From assembly GCA_963575745.1 (NCBI GenBank), contig CAUYUJ010018726.1, positions 1 to 64,000 on the forward strand: a stretch of 64,000 nt of DNA, given 5' to 3'. Under the pieces are notes generated by a model. It was not told the DNA's origin. It was given only the letters and a program-made list of their open reading frames with translations, and made no database searches. Shown in pieces: positions 53,995-64,000 of the stretch (its first letter is position 1; every line of letters begins with the position of its first letter). The DNA comes from Prorocentrum cordatum (Eukaryota; Sar; Dinophyceae; Prorocentrales; Prorocentraceae). The translations under genes and the position numbers were made by a program.

Positions 53995-54690
53995 CCCTTC
54001 CCCGTGGATTAACTCTGCAGCCCAAGGCGGCGCCCTGATCCACCCCTCCCCCATGGATTAATTCCGGAGTTAACTCACGGGGCCCAGGGCGGCACCCTGA
54101 TCCACCCTTTCTCCGTGGATTAACTCCAGAGTTAGTTCACGGGGCCCAGGGCGGCGCCCTGATCCCCCCCCCGTGGATGGAACCCGGAGTTAATTCGCCG
54201 GGCCCAAGGCGGCGCCCTGATCCACCCCTCCCCCGTGGATTAACTCTGGAGTTAACTCACGGGGCCCAGGGCGGCGCCTTGATCCACCCCTTCCCCGTGG
54301 ATTTACTCCGGAGTTGACTCATGGGGCCCAGGGCGGCGCCCTGATCCACCCTTGCCCGGTGGATTCACTCCGTAGTTGACTTACGAGGCCCAGGGCGGCG
54401 CCCTGATTCGCCCTTTGCCCGTGGATTAACTCCGTAGTTGGCTCACGAGGCCCAGGGCGCTGCCCAGATCCACCCTTCCCCCGTGGATGAACTCTGGAGT
54501 AAATTCACGGCGCAAGGCGGCGCCCTGATCCACCCCTCCCCCGTGGATTAACTCCGGAGCCAATTCCTTTTTACAAAGTGAATCCTGCTACCGGCGTTCC
54601 CGTGGATTAACTCCAGAGCTAATTCTTCCCAAGGGGGATCGCTGCGCTGGCTTTCCCGTGGATAAACTCGGGAGTTCATTGTTTTATTTC
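53995..54690. repeat. Palindromic satellite array 2, mostly 62-bp period
   Basis: GTGGAT words occur at 54115, 54173, 54235, 54297, 54359, 54421, 54483, 54543, 54602 and 54658, so units are 56-62 bp, mostly 62. Each holds a TTAACTCCGGAGTTAA-like palindrome, GGGCCCAGGGCGGCGCCCTG and GATCCACCC. All units have the same orientation, unlike array 1. Confidence 0.95.
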
Positions 54691-55894
54691 CACCCGGATT
54701 CAGCCGCTTCCCCCCTCCTCCTCTTCCTCCTCCTCCTCCTCTTCTTCCTCTGCGCCCCCATGATGCAGCCACAAATTCCCCTACCTTCACATCCTCCTGC
54801 GGTGTTCCAATTCTTGTGGCACCACTCTCCCGATTAACGTGTTGTTCATATACACGGCCGAATGGGCCATGGAGGTTCCGCACAAAACGCTCGGGTATCT
54901 TTTCCCTGTCCGCGCCCTCCTCCGTTCTGCTTCTCCCTCCTGTTTCACACATCCTCTGCTGCACGCTTCGAAAGGCAAGCACTGAGTCATACGGCTTCGT
55001 TCGCAGCGTCGCTACAGGAGAACAGTTCAACCGTTCTCACGACGATTAGCTCTTTTCCTGCCTCGTGCTAGAGCCTTCGCTGTTCGCGGGGCGAGGGTGT
55101 GCGCGGAAGGGGAGGCGGGAGAGGAGCGGGGTCGACCACGGATCGGACGGAGGGACGTGGAGCAGCAGGCACATGCTCGAGTGGCGCCTTCACTGGGCAC
55201 GGCCTCGGAATGGGTTCGCTGTTCCCGGGTCCTTCCAGGAGTGCTCTTCTGACGTTCCTCATGCACCCAGGCGCTTTTTGGGCCGAAGGCAGGTTTCGTT
55301 CCCTATTTGGTATTCCGTGTGGTTGAGGGGGATTGGGAGAGGTAGCCTTTCCTGTGGCCTCCGTGCTCCGTCCACATGCTGCGCGTGCCAAGGTGTGGCG
55401 ACGGACGCCAGTAACGCCTCCGCCGATCCTGTGTCCGAGTGCATCCTCATCCATGTCCGGCGGTGCCCCCCCTCGTTTCGCCACGTCTGCATCCCGCTCC
55501 TTCGTTTTAGCTGGCCGCCCTGTCGCTGCCTCGTTTCCGCTAGGCCTCCTTCTTGCTGCCGTTGCTGTCGCTTCCCTCTGGCGTCTGCGCTGCGCCTTGG
55601 TGCGCTCGAGAATATGAAGTGCACCCCTTGTGGCTGGCCTCTCCTCCTCGTCTTGCTTCTCCTCCCCCTTCTGCTCCTTCTCCTCCCATTCCTCCTCTCC
55701 TTCTCTTTTGCTTCCACTCGTCTCTGCTGTCCTCTCTCTTCTCGCGTCGCGCATCACCTCCTTCCGCCCCCCTGCCAGGTACGCCACAGTGCAGGAGGCC
55801 TGGGAGGCTCTTTCGAGGTGCCTCCCTGGCGATTCACAGCCCACGGCGGCGGGCTCAGTGGTCTTACCCCCTGGCTGGTGGAGATCAGGAAGAC
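54691..55894. other. Gene-free stretch
   Basis: CCTCCTCC words lie at 54715-54755 and 55640-55720. Open frames of 150-350 codons on both strands overlap each other and show no conserved motif. Confidence 0.45.
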
Positions 55895-56370
<476 letters not shown>

Positions 56371-56529
56371 GAGAGCGTGATCCACCGCCGCTTTACTGTG
56401 GAAAATTCCCCCCCCTCTTTCTCTGGAACCCGGGGTTCCCCCCCCCTCCGAAAATCCCACCACTGCTGGACCCCCCCACCCCTTCCCCCCTGCAAAACCC
56501 CCCCCTCTCCCCTCCCCTCCCACTCCTCC

Positions 56530-58060
56530 AGAAAACCGGGGGGGTCACTACCGGTTCGAATCCCCCCCCCCCTCCCCCTCTGGAAAAACGGGGGGGGGGT
56601 CACTACCGTTCGAACCCCTCCCCCCCCCAGAAAACTTGAGGGGGGTCACTATTGGTTCGAACCCCTCCCCCCCCTCGAAAACCAGGGGGGGTCACAACCG
56701 GTTCGAACCCCCCTTCCCCCACCCCCTCTCCAGAAAACCAGGGGGGGGGGGGTCACTACCGGTTCCCCCCCCCTCCTGAAAACCAGGGGGGGTCACTACC
56801 GGTTCGAACCCCCCCCCTCCAGAAAACTGGGTGTGGGTCACTACCTGTTCGAACCCCTCCCCCCCCCCACGCTCACCACCAGCAAACGACTCCCGGGTCC
56901 CTACCACCGTCCGCACCACATCCCCCATTGCTGTCCCCAGCACCACTGTCCTCACCACCACTGTCCCCACTGTTCCCACCACCGTCCTCACTGTCCCCAC
57001 CAGTGCCCCCACCACTGTCGCACCGTCCCCACTGTCCCCACCACTGTTCCCACCACGGTTCTACTCTCCCCACTTTTCTCCACGGCCCCAACCACTGTCC
57101 CCACTGTCCCACTGTCCCCGCCGCCGTCCCACTGAGCTGTCCCACTGTTAGCACCACTGTCCCCACTGTCCCCACCACTGTCCCCACGGTACCTCTGTCC
57201 CATTGTCCCACCGCCGTCCTCGCCACCGCCCTCACCACTATCCCCACCACCACTGTACCCTCCACTGCCGCACTGTTTCCACCACATTCGCACTGTCCCC
57301 ACACCACTGTCCCCACCACCACCGTCCCCACCACTGTCCCACTGCCACCACTGTTCCCCCATTGTCCCCGCTGTCCCCACCAGTGCCCCCACCATTGTCT
57401 CACTGTCCCCACTCTCCCCACCATTGTCCCACCACGGTCCCACTCTCCCCACTTTACCCGCAGTCCCCACCACCGTCCCACTGTCCCCATTACCCACCAT
57501 TGTCCCACTGTCCCCGCCGCCGTCCCACTGTGCTGTCCCACCGTCCCCACTGCCCCCATCACTGTCCCATTGTCCCCGCTACTATCCCCACAGTACTGCC
57601 GTCCCACCACTGTCCTCGCCACCGCCTTCACCACTGTCCCCACCACTACTGTCCCCACTGCTGTCCCGCTGTCCCCACCACTGTCCCGCTGTCCCCTCAC
57701 CACTGTCCCCACCACCACCGTCCCCACCACTGTCCGCACCACCGTCCCACTGTCCCCGCACCACTGGTCCCAACACCACCGTTCCCACCACTGTCCCAGC
57801 ATCCCCACCATTGCCCAAGTGTCCCGAGGAGCGGGAATCGTTTGCCAGCGGCGAGGGGGGGGGGTTCGAACCAGTAGTGACCCCCTCCCGAATTTCGGTT
57901 GGGGGGCGAGGGGTTCGAACTGGTAGTGACCCCCCCCTTTTCATGATGGACTGGGGGGGGGGGGAAAGGGTTCGAACCGGTAGTGAACCCCCCTCTAATT
58001 TTCGAGGGGGGGGGACGGGTTGGGAACCCCCAGTGACCCCATGTGACCATGTGACCCCCC
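56530..58060. repeat. Fold-back structure: inverted repeat arrays flanking a (CCACTGTCCC)n core
   Basis: The left arm (about 56530-56901) holds six units of the type GGGTCACTACCGGTTCGAAC, then a C run and CCAGAAAAC. It ends with CCAGCAAACGACTCCCGGG. The right arm (about 57832-58035) begins with CGGGAATCGTTTGCCAGC and holds three units of GGTTCGAACCGGTAGTGACC, the reverse complement of the left units. Between them, 56905-57830 is a run of CCACTGTCCCCAC units with variable length. The whole has the shape of a fold-back transposon, but no coding capacity or target duplication was found. Confidence 0.65.
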
Positions 58061-58081
58061 CCGGTTTTCCGCCATCAGCGT

Positions 58082-58119
58082 TGATGATGATGATGATGAT
58101 GTTGATGATGACTATGAGC

Positions 58120-58185
<66 letters not shown>

Positions 58186-58214
58186 GTAATGATGATGATG
58201 ATGATGCGAATGAT
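58082..58214. repeat. (GAT)n triplet tract
   Basis: GATGATGATG almost without interruption, right after the fold-back structure. Confidence 0.95.
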
Positions 58215-59589
58215 ATTTATGATGAGATGACAACCCCTGTAACGGGCGATGCTCCATAGTGGCATGGACGACATACCCGCACTCATGGCGAACCTGAAGG
58301 AGACCGACTGGAAATCTGACTCTCGACACATCTAGCTTCAGGCAGACAATCAGACGGTTGAACAGGTGTGCGGGGGACTCGCACGATCGGAGACTTCCTT
58401 TATGCAGCCTCTTTGCATCTCCTGCTGCAGTCAGGTGTACATTTTGAAAGTGGACATTTTGACTGAAACCCTCAGTCAAGAACCAGCTATGTATCTCTGG
58501 AGACAGCACTCACTCTGGACAAGGCCGCACGGGGTTTACGTCGGAATTTCGCGGCGCAGGGTTTGTTTGTTTCGCAAAGAATGTATCCGTGCGTTTCTCC
58601 GCGAAGACCGTGAGGTGTTCATGCGAATCTCCTTGTGAAGTCACTGGGAATGTATCATTCACTTGAATTGTTTTTCGTTCGTTTTGGATTGACAAGGTTA
58701 CCTTCAGGCGCAACGTATTGTTCCACGTGAAATCCACTTGGAATTCACGTGGTTCGTTTTCCCGAAATCAACTTGGGGGTTATCCTCGCAGGTTTGCCCG
58801 GCAGGTCATTCAAACTCCCACAGCGCTTTCGTCGCCCGTCCCGAACTCGCCCGCAACATGATCATTTCAATGCTGGCACGGCCCATAGTGATTGATACCG
58901 AAGGGCGCGTGGAAGTCCCTTGCATTCCCTGCCTTCCAAGTTTGGCTTGGGGGGCGAGGGTCGCGAAAATCAGCAAGCAGCGCAGGTCTTCCTCCGAAAA
59001 CTCACCGCGCTTGCTCCCAAAACGACCTGAAAGTTTCACCAGCTAGCCCCAAGGCGGCCCACCTGCGCGGGACTTGTGCAAAGCACATGTTTTCGGCGAA
59101 TTTCTGCCCGGCTCTGCCAGGCTCGGGCGTGACTTCCTTGTGGCAGCGACCTTGCAGTCATATGGCTGCGCTGCGTCCGCGCGACTGCGCAATGCGGAAT
59201 GAGCTTTCGGAACGCTGATGCAAGACCCACGCGGCCGTCGGGAACGAGGGGCTGGCAACGCGCTCGCGACGAGGACCGAGACCGACGAAACGACGGCGAC
59301 GAGGGTCTGCAATACAGCAAGGATCGATTCACATTTTTGATTGGGACGGAAGTCTCAGAGACAAAACTGCCGTTCAATATCCCACCAGCAACAGAAAGGG
59401 GCGCGCTCGCATAACCCTCTCCTCCCCCCCTTCGAGTGTGGGGTGGGGGGTTGGAAGCCTTCCTTTCAAAGGGGAGGGTTCGGACCCTGGCTTCCCCCGT
59501 TTGCCCCGGAAAGGGGTGTGGGGGTTTGTCAACTTCCTTGGCAGGGGGCTGTCAACTCCCAGCCTCTCGCGCCCCTGGCCTTGGGGTTT
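58215..59589. other. Gene-free stretch
   Basis: Complex sequence of average composition with no conserved motif recognised on either strand. The longest open frame is about 113 codons. Confidence 0.5.
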
Positions 59590-59990
59590 TGGCAGCGGGA
59601 TTCGGGCTTTAGAGTTAGGACGTTAGGGTTAGGGTCGGGGTGTTCGGGTTCGGGTTCTGGCGGTAGGACGTTAGGGTTGAGGTGGTAGAATGATGGTGTT
59701 GAGATTTGGTTGTTAGGGTCAGGGCGATGGGCTTAGGGTGATCGGATGAGGATTTGGGCTGTAAGTTCAGGGTATTTGGGTCAAGGTGGTAGGGTTACAT
59801 CTTCGGTGCTAGTGTGGATGTGTGTTAGGGTGTGCGGGGTCAGGTTTCGGATGTTTTGGTTACGTATTTAAGGTGTTAGGATTCGGGTGTCAGGCTTGGG
59901 GCTGGGGTGTTAGGGTTGGGATGGTAGGATTCGGGTGTCTGGTTTGGGTATGTGCGTTAGTGTTTGTGTGTCAGTGTTCGCGGGCTAGCC
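59590..59990 (+). repeat. Degenerate G/T-rich repeat with GTTAGGGTT words
   Basis: GTTAGGGTTAGGGT, GTTCGGGTTCGGGTT and GGTGTTAGGGTT recur irregularly on the + strand over about 400 bases. The motif is telomere-like but too degenerate to be a working telomere. Confidence 0.6.
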
Positions 59991-60347
59991 TACTTCACTT
60001 TCAAAGGACCGACGCAAATCCAAACGCCAAGTAATATCGCGCCGGAACGAACAATGTCTTCACCATGGGCGATGGGCGCAGGATGCTGGCCGCTGGTGAA
60101 ATTTGATGCTTCGCTGCTTCGACACTGATGTTTCGCAGAAGTTTTAGAAATGAGCGCAAGCCGCAGCCGTGGCACGTGAAAAAAGAGACGGCTCACCTAT
60201 ACCGCGGCACCACATGGCGGAAGGAATGGCCTAACATGTGGCGACAGAGCAATGGGGGCGCCAAGCGGCCGAAAACAAAGTGTTTAGTAATGCTCCAATC
60301 GTCACAACACCTGTTCACTGATACTTAGGGGCCAGCGCAAGGAATGA

Positions 60348-60600
60348 TTGACAACAAGAGCAGTAACAATAACAACAGCAACACAAGCAAAGTTGAAGCG
60401 CCGCAAAGCTCCAGGGCCCGATGACAGACCTACACAGGTATTCAAGGAACTCGCAGAGCGCACCTTAGATCCAACATTCGCCCTTCTCAGCGATTGGTGG
60501 GACAACGAACACATCCCGCCAGTTGTTTTGGAATGCCGCGTCGTTGGGATACCTATGCGACCACCCTTCGGGTGATAAGGAGGTTCGGGGGGGGGAACCA
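60348..60600 (+). pseudogene. N-terminal reverse transcriptase fragment of a third LINE
   Basis: KLKRRKAPGPDDRPTQVFKE (about 60388-60447) followed by LLSDWWDNEHIPPVVLECRV is the start of a LINE reverse transcriptase domain, where KAPGPD and a W-x3-(I/P)P pattern are typical. The frame then shifts and gives SGDKEV at about 60567-60585, the place where such enzymes read KKGDK before a conserved NYRPIS motif. That continuation is missing here and reappears at about 62066, beyond the repeat block. Confidence 0.65.
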
Positions 60601-60604
60601 ACGT

Positions 60605-60830
60605 CTCACTCGATCGGTCTCACGATCGATTTCACCATCGATCTCACTGTCGGTCTCGCTCGATCGATCTCACTCGATCGATCTCACAATCGATCTCACT
60701 CGATCTATTTCATTCGATCGGTCTCACGATCGATTTCACTATCGATCTCACTATCGACCTCACAATCGATTTCACAATCGATCTCACTATAGATTTCACT
60801 ATCGGTATCACAATCGATCTCACAATCAAC
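60605..60830. repeat. 12-bp repeat, (TCGATCTCACTA)n
   Basis: CGATCTCACAAT and CGATTTCACTAT units follow each other with little change. It forms the left end of the block that splits the third LINE. Confidence 0.9.
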
Positions 60831-60831
60831 G

Positions 60832-61671
60832 TCGTCATCATCATCAACAACATCACCGTCATCACCCTCATCAACATCATCATCGTCATCATCGGGACAC
60901 CATCATCATCATCGCCTCATCACTACCACCATCCACATCACCATCCACATCACCATCATCATCATCATCGTCATCATCATCATCACCATCGGTTTACCAT
61001 CATCGTCACCATCATCATCATCAGCTCATCATCATCATGAACAACCTCATCAACATCATCAGCATCGGGGCACCAACATCATCATCAACAAAATCATCAT
61101 CAACACCATCATCATCGGGACACCATCATCATTGGGACACCATCATCATCATCATCACCATCATCAGCATCGGGACATCATCATCATCATCAACATCAGC
61201 ATCATCATCACCATCATCGGGCCACCGTCATCAAAACCATCATCATCACCCCATCGTCATCATCCTCAACAACATCATCATCGGGACACCATCATCGTCA
61301 TCATCATCATCAACAACATCATCATCGGAACACCATCATCATCATCACCATCATCATCAACATCATCATCAACCTCATTATCATCATCGGGGCACCATCA
61401 TCATCTTCATCATCATCGTCACCATCCAGCATCTCATCATCACTTCATCACCAAGATCATCCTGATCATCAACATCATCATCGGGACACCATGATCATCA
61501 TCATCAGCAACATCATCATCAACATCATCATCATCGGGACACCATCATCATCACCACCATCACCATCACCATCATCAATCACATCGTCAACATCATCATC
61601 ACCATCACCGGGACACCATTATCATCACCACCATCACCGTCATCATCATCGTCAACATCATCATCATCGTT

Positions 61672-61752
<81 letters not shown>

Positions 61753-61755
61753 TTC
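60832..61755. repeat. (CAT)n array with CATCGGGACACCATC interspersions
   Basis: ATCATCATC over 920 bases, with CATCGGGACACCATC or variants at irregular intervals. The last 90 bases are pure ATC. Poly-Ser, poly-Ile, poly-His and poly-Asp frames are artefacts. Confidence 0.95.
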
Positions 61756-61920
61756 GGGGCACCGACGGGACACGGGCGGGACACCGCGCGGCACCGGTCC
61801 CCGGAAAGGAAACATTTGTTCTGGCCGCGCCTCAGCCAGAGGCGGGACACCGGCGGGACACCGCGCGGCACCGGCCCCCGGAGAGGAATCATTTGATCTG
61901 GCCGCGCCGCAGCCGGAGGA
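61756..61920. repeat. Tandem duplication of about 83 bp
   Basis: GGGACACCGCGCGGCACCGG, then CCCCGGA, then a TTTGTTCTGGCCGCGCC-type segment is present twice (about 61760-61840 and 61843-61920). Confidence 0.85.
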
Positions 61921-62055
61921 CGCTTTCTTCTCGCCCGCCCGCGCAGCTTCTTCTCGCCCGCACGCACGGCACGCACGAACACGAAACCGAAACCGATTTC
62001 CCGGTAGGGGGGCTCTCCGTTCCACTTCGATCTCACCCCCGTCACCTCCGATTCA

Positions 62056-62515
62056 AACATGGAGGGGCAGACAATCTGGCCAACTACAAACAGATATTTG
62101 TGTTGGCCGAAAGTTACGAGACATGCGCGTCGCTGATGCAAACAAAGGTTAGCGGTATATCTGGAGACGCACATGGTAGCGGAGCCAGGTCGGATGTCGA
62201 GCGAAACGATCCACCGCGGCAGCCATACGTTGCGTGCGCAGGGCCGCAGAAGAAGCAGACATCACAGGACACAAGGTTTCCCTTGTAGTTGGAGGCTGTG
62301 AGACAACGCTCGGTAAACTCACCAAGGATGGCTCGTGCTCGGCTTGGCAGAGATTGGGGATGCTTGTCAAGCTACAACTCAGCATCACATGATTGCACCA
62401 AGACCCCATGCTCACAGCTGACGGCCAGACATCCGACTGGTACTCGCTGGGGTATGGAATCCGCCAAGGATGCCCCGTCTCGCCACATTTCCCCATATCC
62501 TAAGATGGTGTTCTT
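62056..62515 (+). pseudogene. Continuation of the third LINE reverse transcriptase
   Basis: DNLANYKQIFVLAESYETCA followed by SLMQTKV (about 62066-62150) corresponds to the NYRPISLL-x3-YK motif. A second frame gives SDWYSLGYGIRQGCPVSPHF (62435-62491), where GIRQGCPVSP at 62456-62485 is motif B. The segment with motif A (FD) between them is missing or too damaged to see. Together with 60348-60600 it forms one reverse transcriptase interrupted by about 1.45 kb of repeats. Confidence 0.65.
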
Positions 62516-62874
62516 GTTATTTTTTGGACGCCGCCGACTCCAGAGAACAATTACTCACTGCGTGGAGCCCCCCATATGTGCATCTCATGTTTTATGTCAT
62601 GCTATAGTGCACGTCTGTTCATGAGCGCTTGATTATAATAGCGCGTCCACATGGGCGACAGGGCCGACGAAAACGAGTGAATCCTAATGCGAGTGAGTGA
62701 GTATGAGTCACAGTGAGCTTTGAATATGCTTGAATTTGAGCCTCCCATTCATTCCCCTTCCTCAGCTGCCAGGCCGTGCCCTCCTCAGCCTGTGGTGATC
62801 CTAAAACATATGCATATTACCACAGGCCCGCCCCACCAGAGCGTGAGAAAACCGCCGGCCCCACCAGAGCGCGA

Positions 62875-63640
62875 GGGCACGTGCCGGAACGGATGCTGAA
62901 ACCAGCGCCCCGCCGGAGACATCCTCACAGACTGCTCTCCACGCGAAGGATGTTGAGCATGAAAACGAGTAAACTGCCTGAGACATTTTCACAACATGGC
63001 CGTGAATGGGCCTGTGAAAACACCCCTGGCGGCTCCCCTAAGGGGTGCATATGTGCATGTCGTATGTGGAGCTCCCCATATGTGCACCTCATGTTTAATG
63101 TCATGCCATAGTGAGCGTCTGAGATGAGGGTGCCATGCCATGTTTTGTGTCTTGCCATGTTCTATGTCAAGTGACGTCGAGCCAAGGATGTTGAGCACGA
63201 AAACGAGCAAACCGCCTAAGACATCCCCACAAAATGGCCGCGAACGGGCCCGTGCAAACACCCCTGGCGGCTCCTCCCCGTAGGGGTGCTGAAACCAGCG
63301 CCCCGCTTGAGACATCCTCACAAGTTGTTCTGGAAGCAGAATATGTTGAGCATGAAAACAAGCAAACCGCCTGAGACATCCCCACAAAATGGCCGCGAAC
63401 GGGCCAGTGCAAACACCCCTGGCGGCCCCCTTTAGGGGTGCTGAAGCCAGCGCCCCGCCTCAGACATCCTCACAATCTGCTCTCCAAGCGAAGGATGTTG
63501 AGCATGACAACAGGCAAACCGCTTGAGACATCCCCACAAAATGGCCGCGAACGGGCCCGTGCAAACACCCCTGGCGGCTCCCCTGAGGGGTGCTGAAACC
63601 AGCGCCCCGCCTGAGACATCCTCCAAATATGACGCGTGTT
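62875..63640. repeat. 153-bp satellite, four units
   Basis: TTGAGCATGAAAAC-type words at about 62952, 63190, 63344 and 63497 mark units. The last two intervals are 154 and 153 bp. The first unit is separated by an extra 85 bases that resemble 62545-62620. Each unit includes GACATCCCCACAAAATGGCC and AACACCCCTGGCGGC. Confidence 0.9.
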
Positions 63641-63654
63641 GAGTAATTCCGATT

Positions 63655-63835
63655 AAGAGAAGGTCTGAGTATGCGTAGGTCTGAGTATAAGTAAGTATGT
63701 CTATGAGTACGTATGGGTATGAGTAAGTCTGAGTATGAGTAAGTCTGTGTATGAGAGAGTCTGTGTATGAGAAAGTCTGTGTATGAGCAAGTCTGGGTAT
63801 GAGTAGCTCTGAGTATGAGTGAGTCCGAGTAAGAG
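63655..63835. repeat. GAGTATGAGTAAGTCT short tandem repeat
   Basis: GTCTGAGTATGAGTAAGTCT and GTCTGTGTATGAGAAAGTCT recur with units of about 18 bases. Similar words occur near 10555-10640 and 63920-64000. Confidence 0.85.
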
Positions 63836-64000
63836 GAGATGAGAAGAGGAGGGGACGAAAAGAGGAAGGAGGAAGAGGAGCAGGAGGCGTCCAAGTAATA
63901 ACAATAACCCCATCTTAGGATAGCGAGACTGAGTATGTGTAGGTCTGGGTTTGACTTCGTCTGAGCATAAATGAACCGAATCACGAGAAGGTCTGGGTAT

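Noticed and set aside
59590-59990. Telomere end
   Set aside because: GTTAGGG words are irregular and degenerate and are followed by 4 kb of other sequence.

Overview
This window looks like nuclear DNA of a dinoflagellate. The best single clue is at 11544-11565: a near-perfect copy (21 of 22 nt) of the dinoflagellate trans-spliced leader, fused directly to the 5' end of a LINE retrotransposon. GC-rich sequence, very abundant simple and satellite repeats, degraded retroelements and cytosine-5 DNA methyltransferase genes fit that group. The species cannot be told from the sequence; a free-living, repeat-rich genome such as Prorocentrum is a guess. No intact host gene is evident, nor any rRNA, tRNA, CRISPR array or prokaryotic operon.

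Layout. 0-2.6 kb: low-complexity DNA. 2.6-4.4 kb: a broken DDE transposase of the Tnp2/Plavaka-like type. 4.4-7.0 kb: microsatellites, tandem duplications and a 175-bp inverted-repeat (MITE-like) unit. 7.07-9.64 kb: a decayed tyrosine-recombinase retroelement reading RNase H, tyrosine recombinase, DNA methyltransferase. 10.96-11.10 kb: a possible chloride-channel exon. 11.54-18.68 kb: a LINE with relict spliced leader, ORF1, ORF2 (endonuclease plus reverse transcriptase) and a long 3' part with 84-bp repeats, flanked by a 19-bp direct repeat. 18.7-33.5 kb: almost only repeats, namely triplet arrays, a palindromic 62-bp satellite, a 9-bp array nested in a 101-bp repeat, and a 31-bp minisatellite. 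33.5-34.7 kb: a second, canonical C5 DNA methyltransferase gene carrying in-frame stops and frameshifts, followed at 35.5-39 kb by a same-strand coding-like tract that I do not recognise. 40.6-43.6 kb: a 61-bp hairpin array and an 89-bp satellite. 43.7-49.1 kb: more unrecognised, broken coding-like segments. 50.0-52.4 kb: the 3' part of a second LINE with in-frame stops. 52.7-58.2 kb: triplet arrays, a second copy of the palindromic satellite, a telomere-like motif and a fold-back structure. 60.3-62.5 kb: a third LINE reverse transcriptase, split by 1.4 kb of repeats. 62.9-63.9 kb: a 153-bp satellite and a GAGTATGAGTAAGTCT-type array.

The recognisable genes all belong to mobile elements or look element-derived. 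Nearly all are on the + strand and nearly all are broken by one-base frame changes, some exactly at G homopolymers, so part of the damage may be assembly error and not decay. Two separate DNA methyltransferases lie in or near mobile-element contexts, which fits published reports that dinoflagellate retrotransposons captured cytosine methyltransferases.
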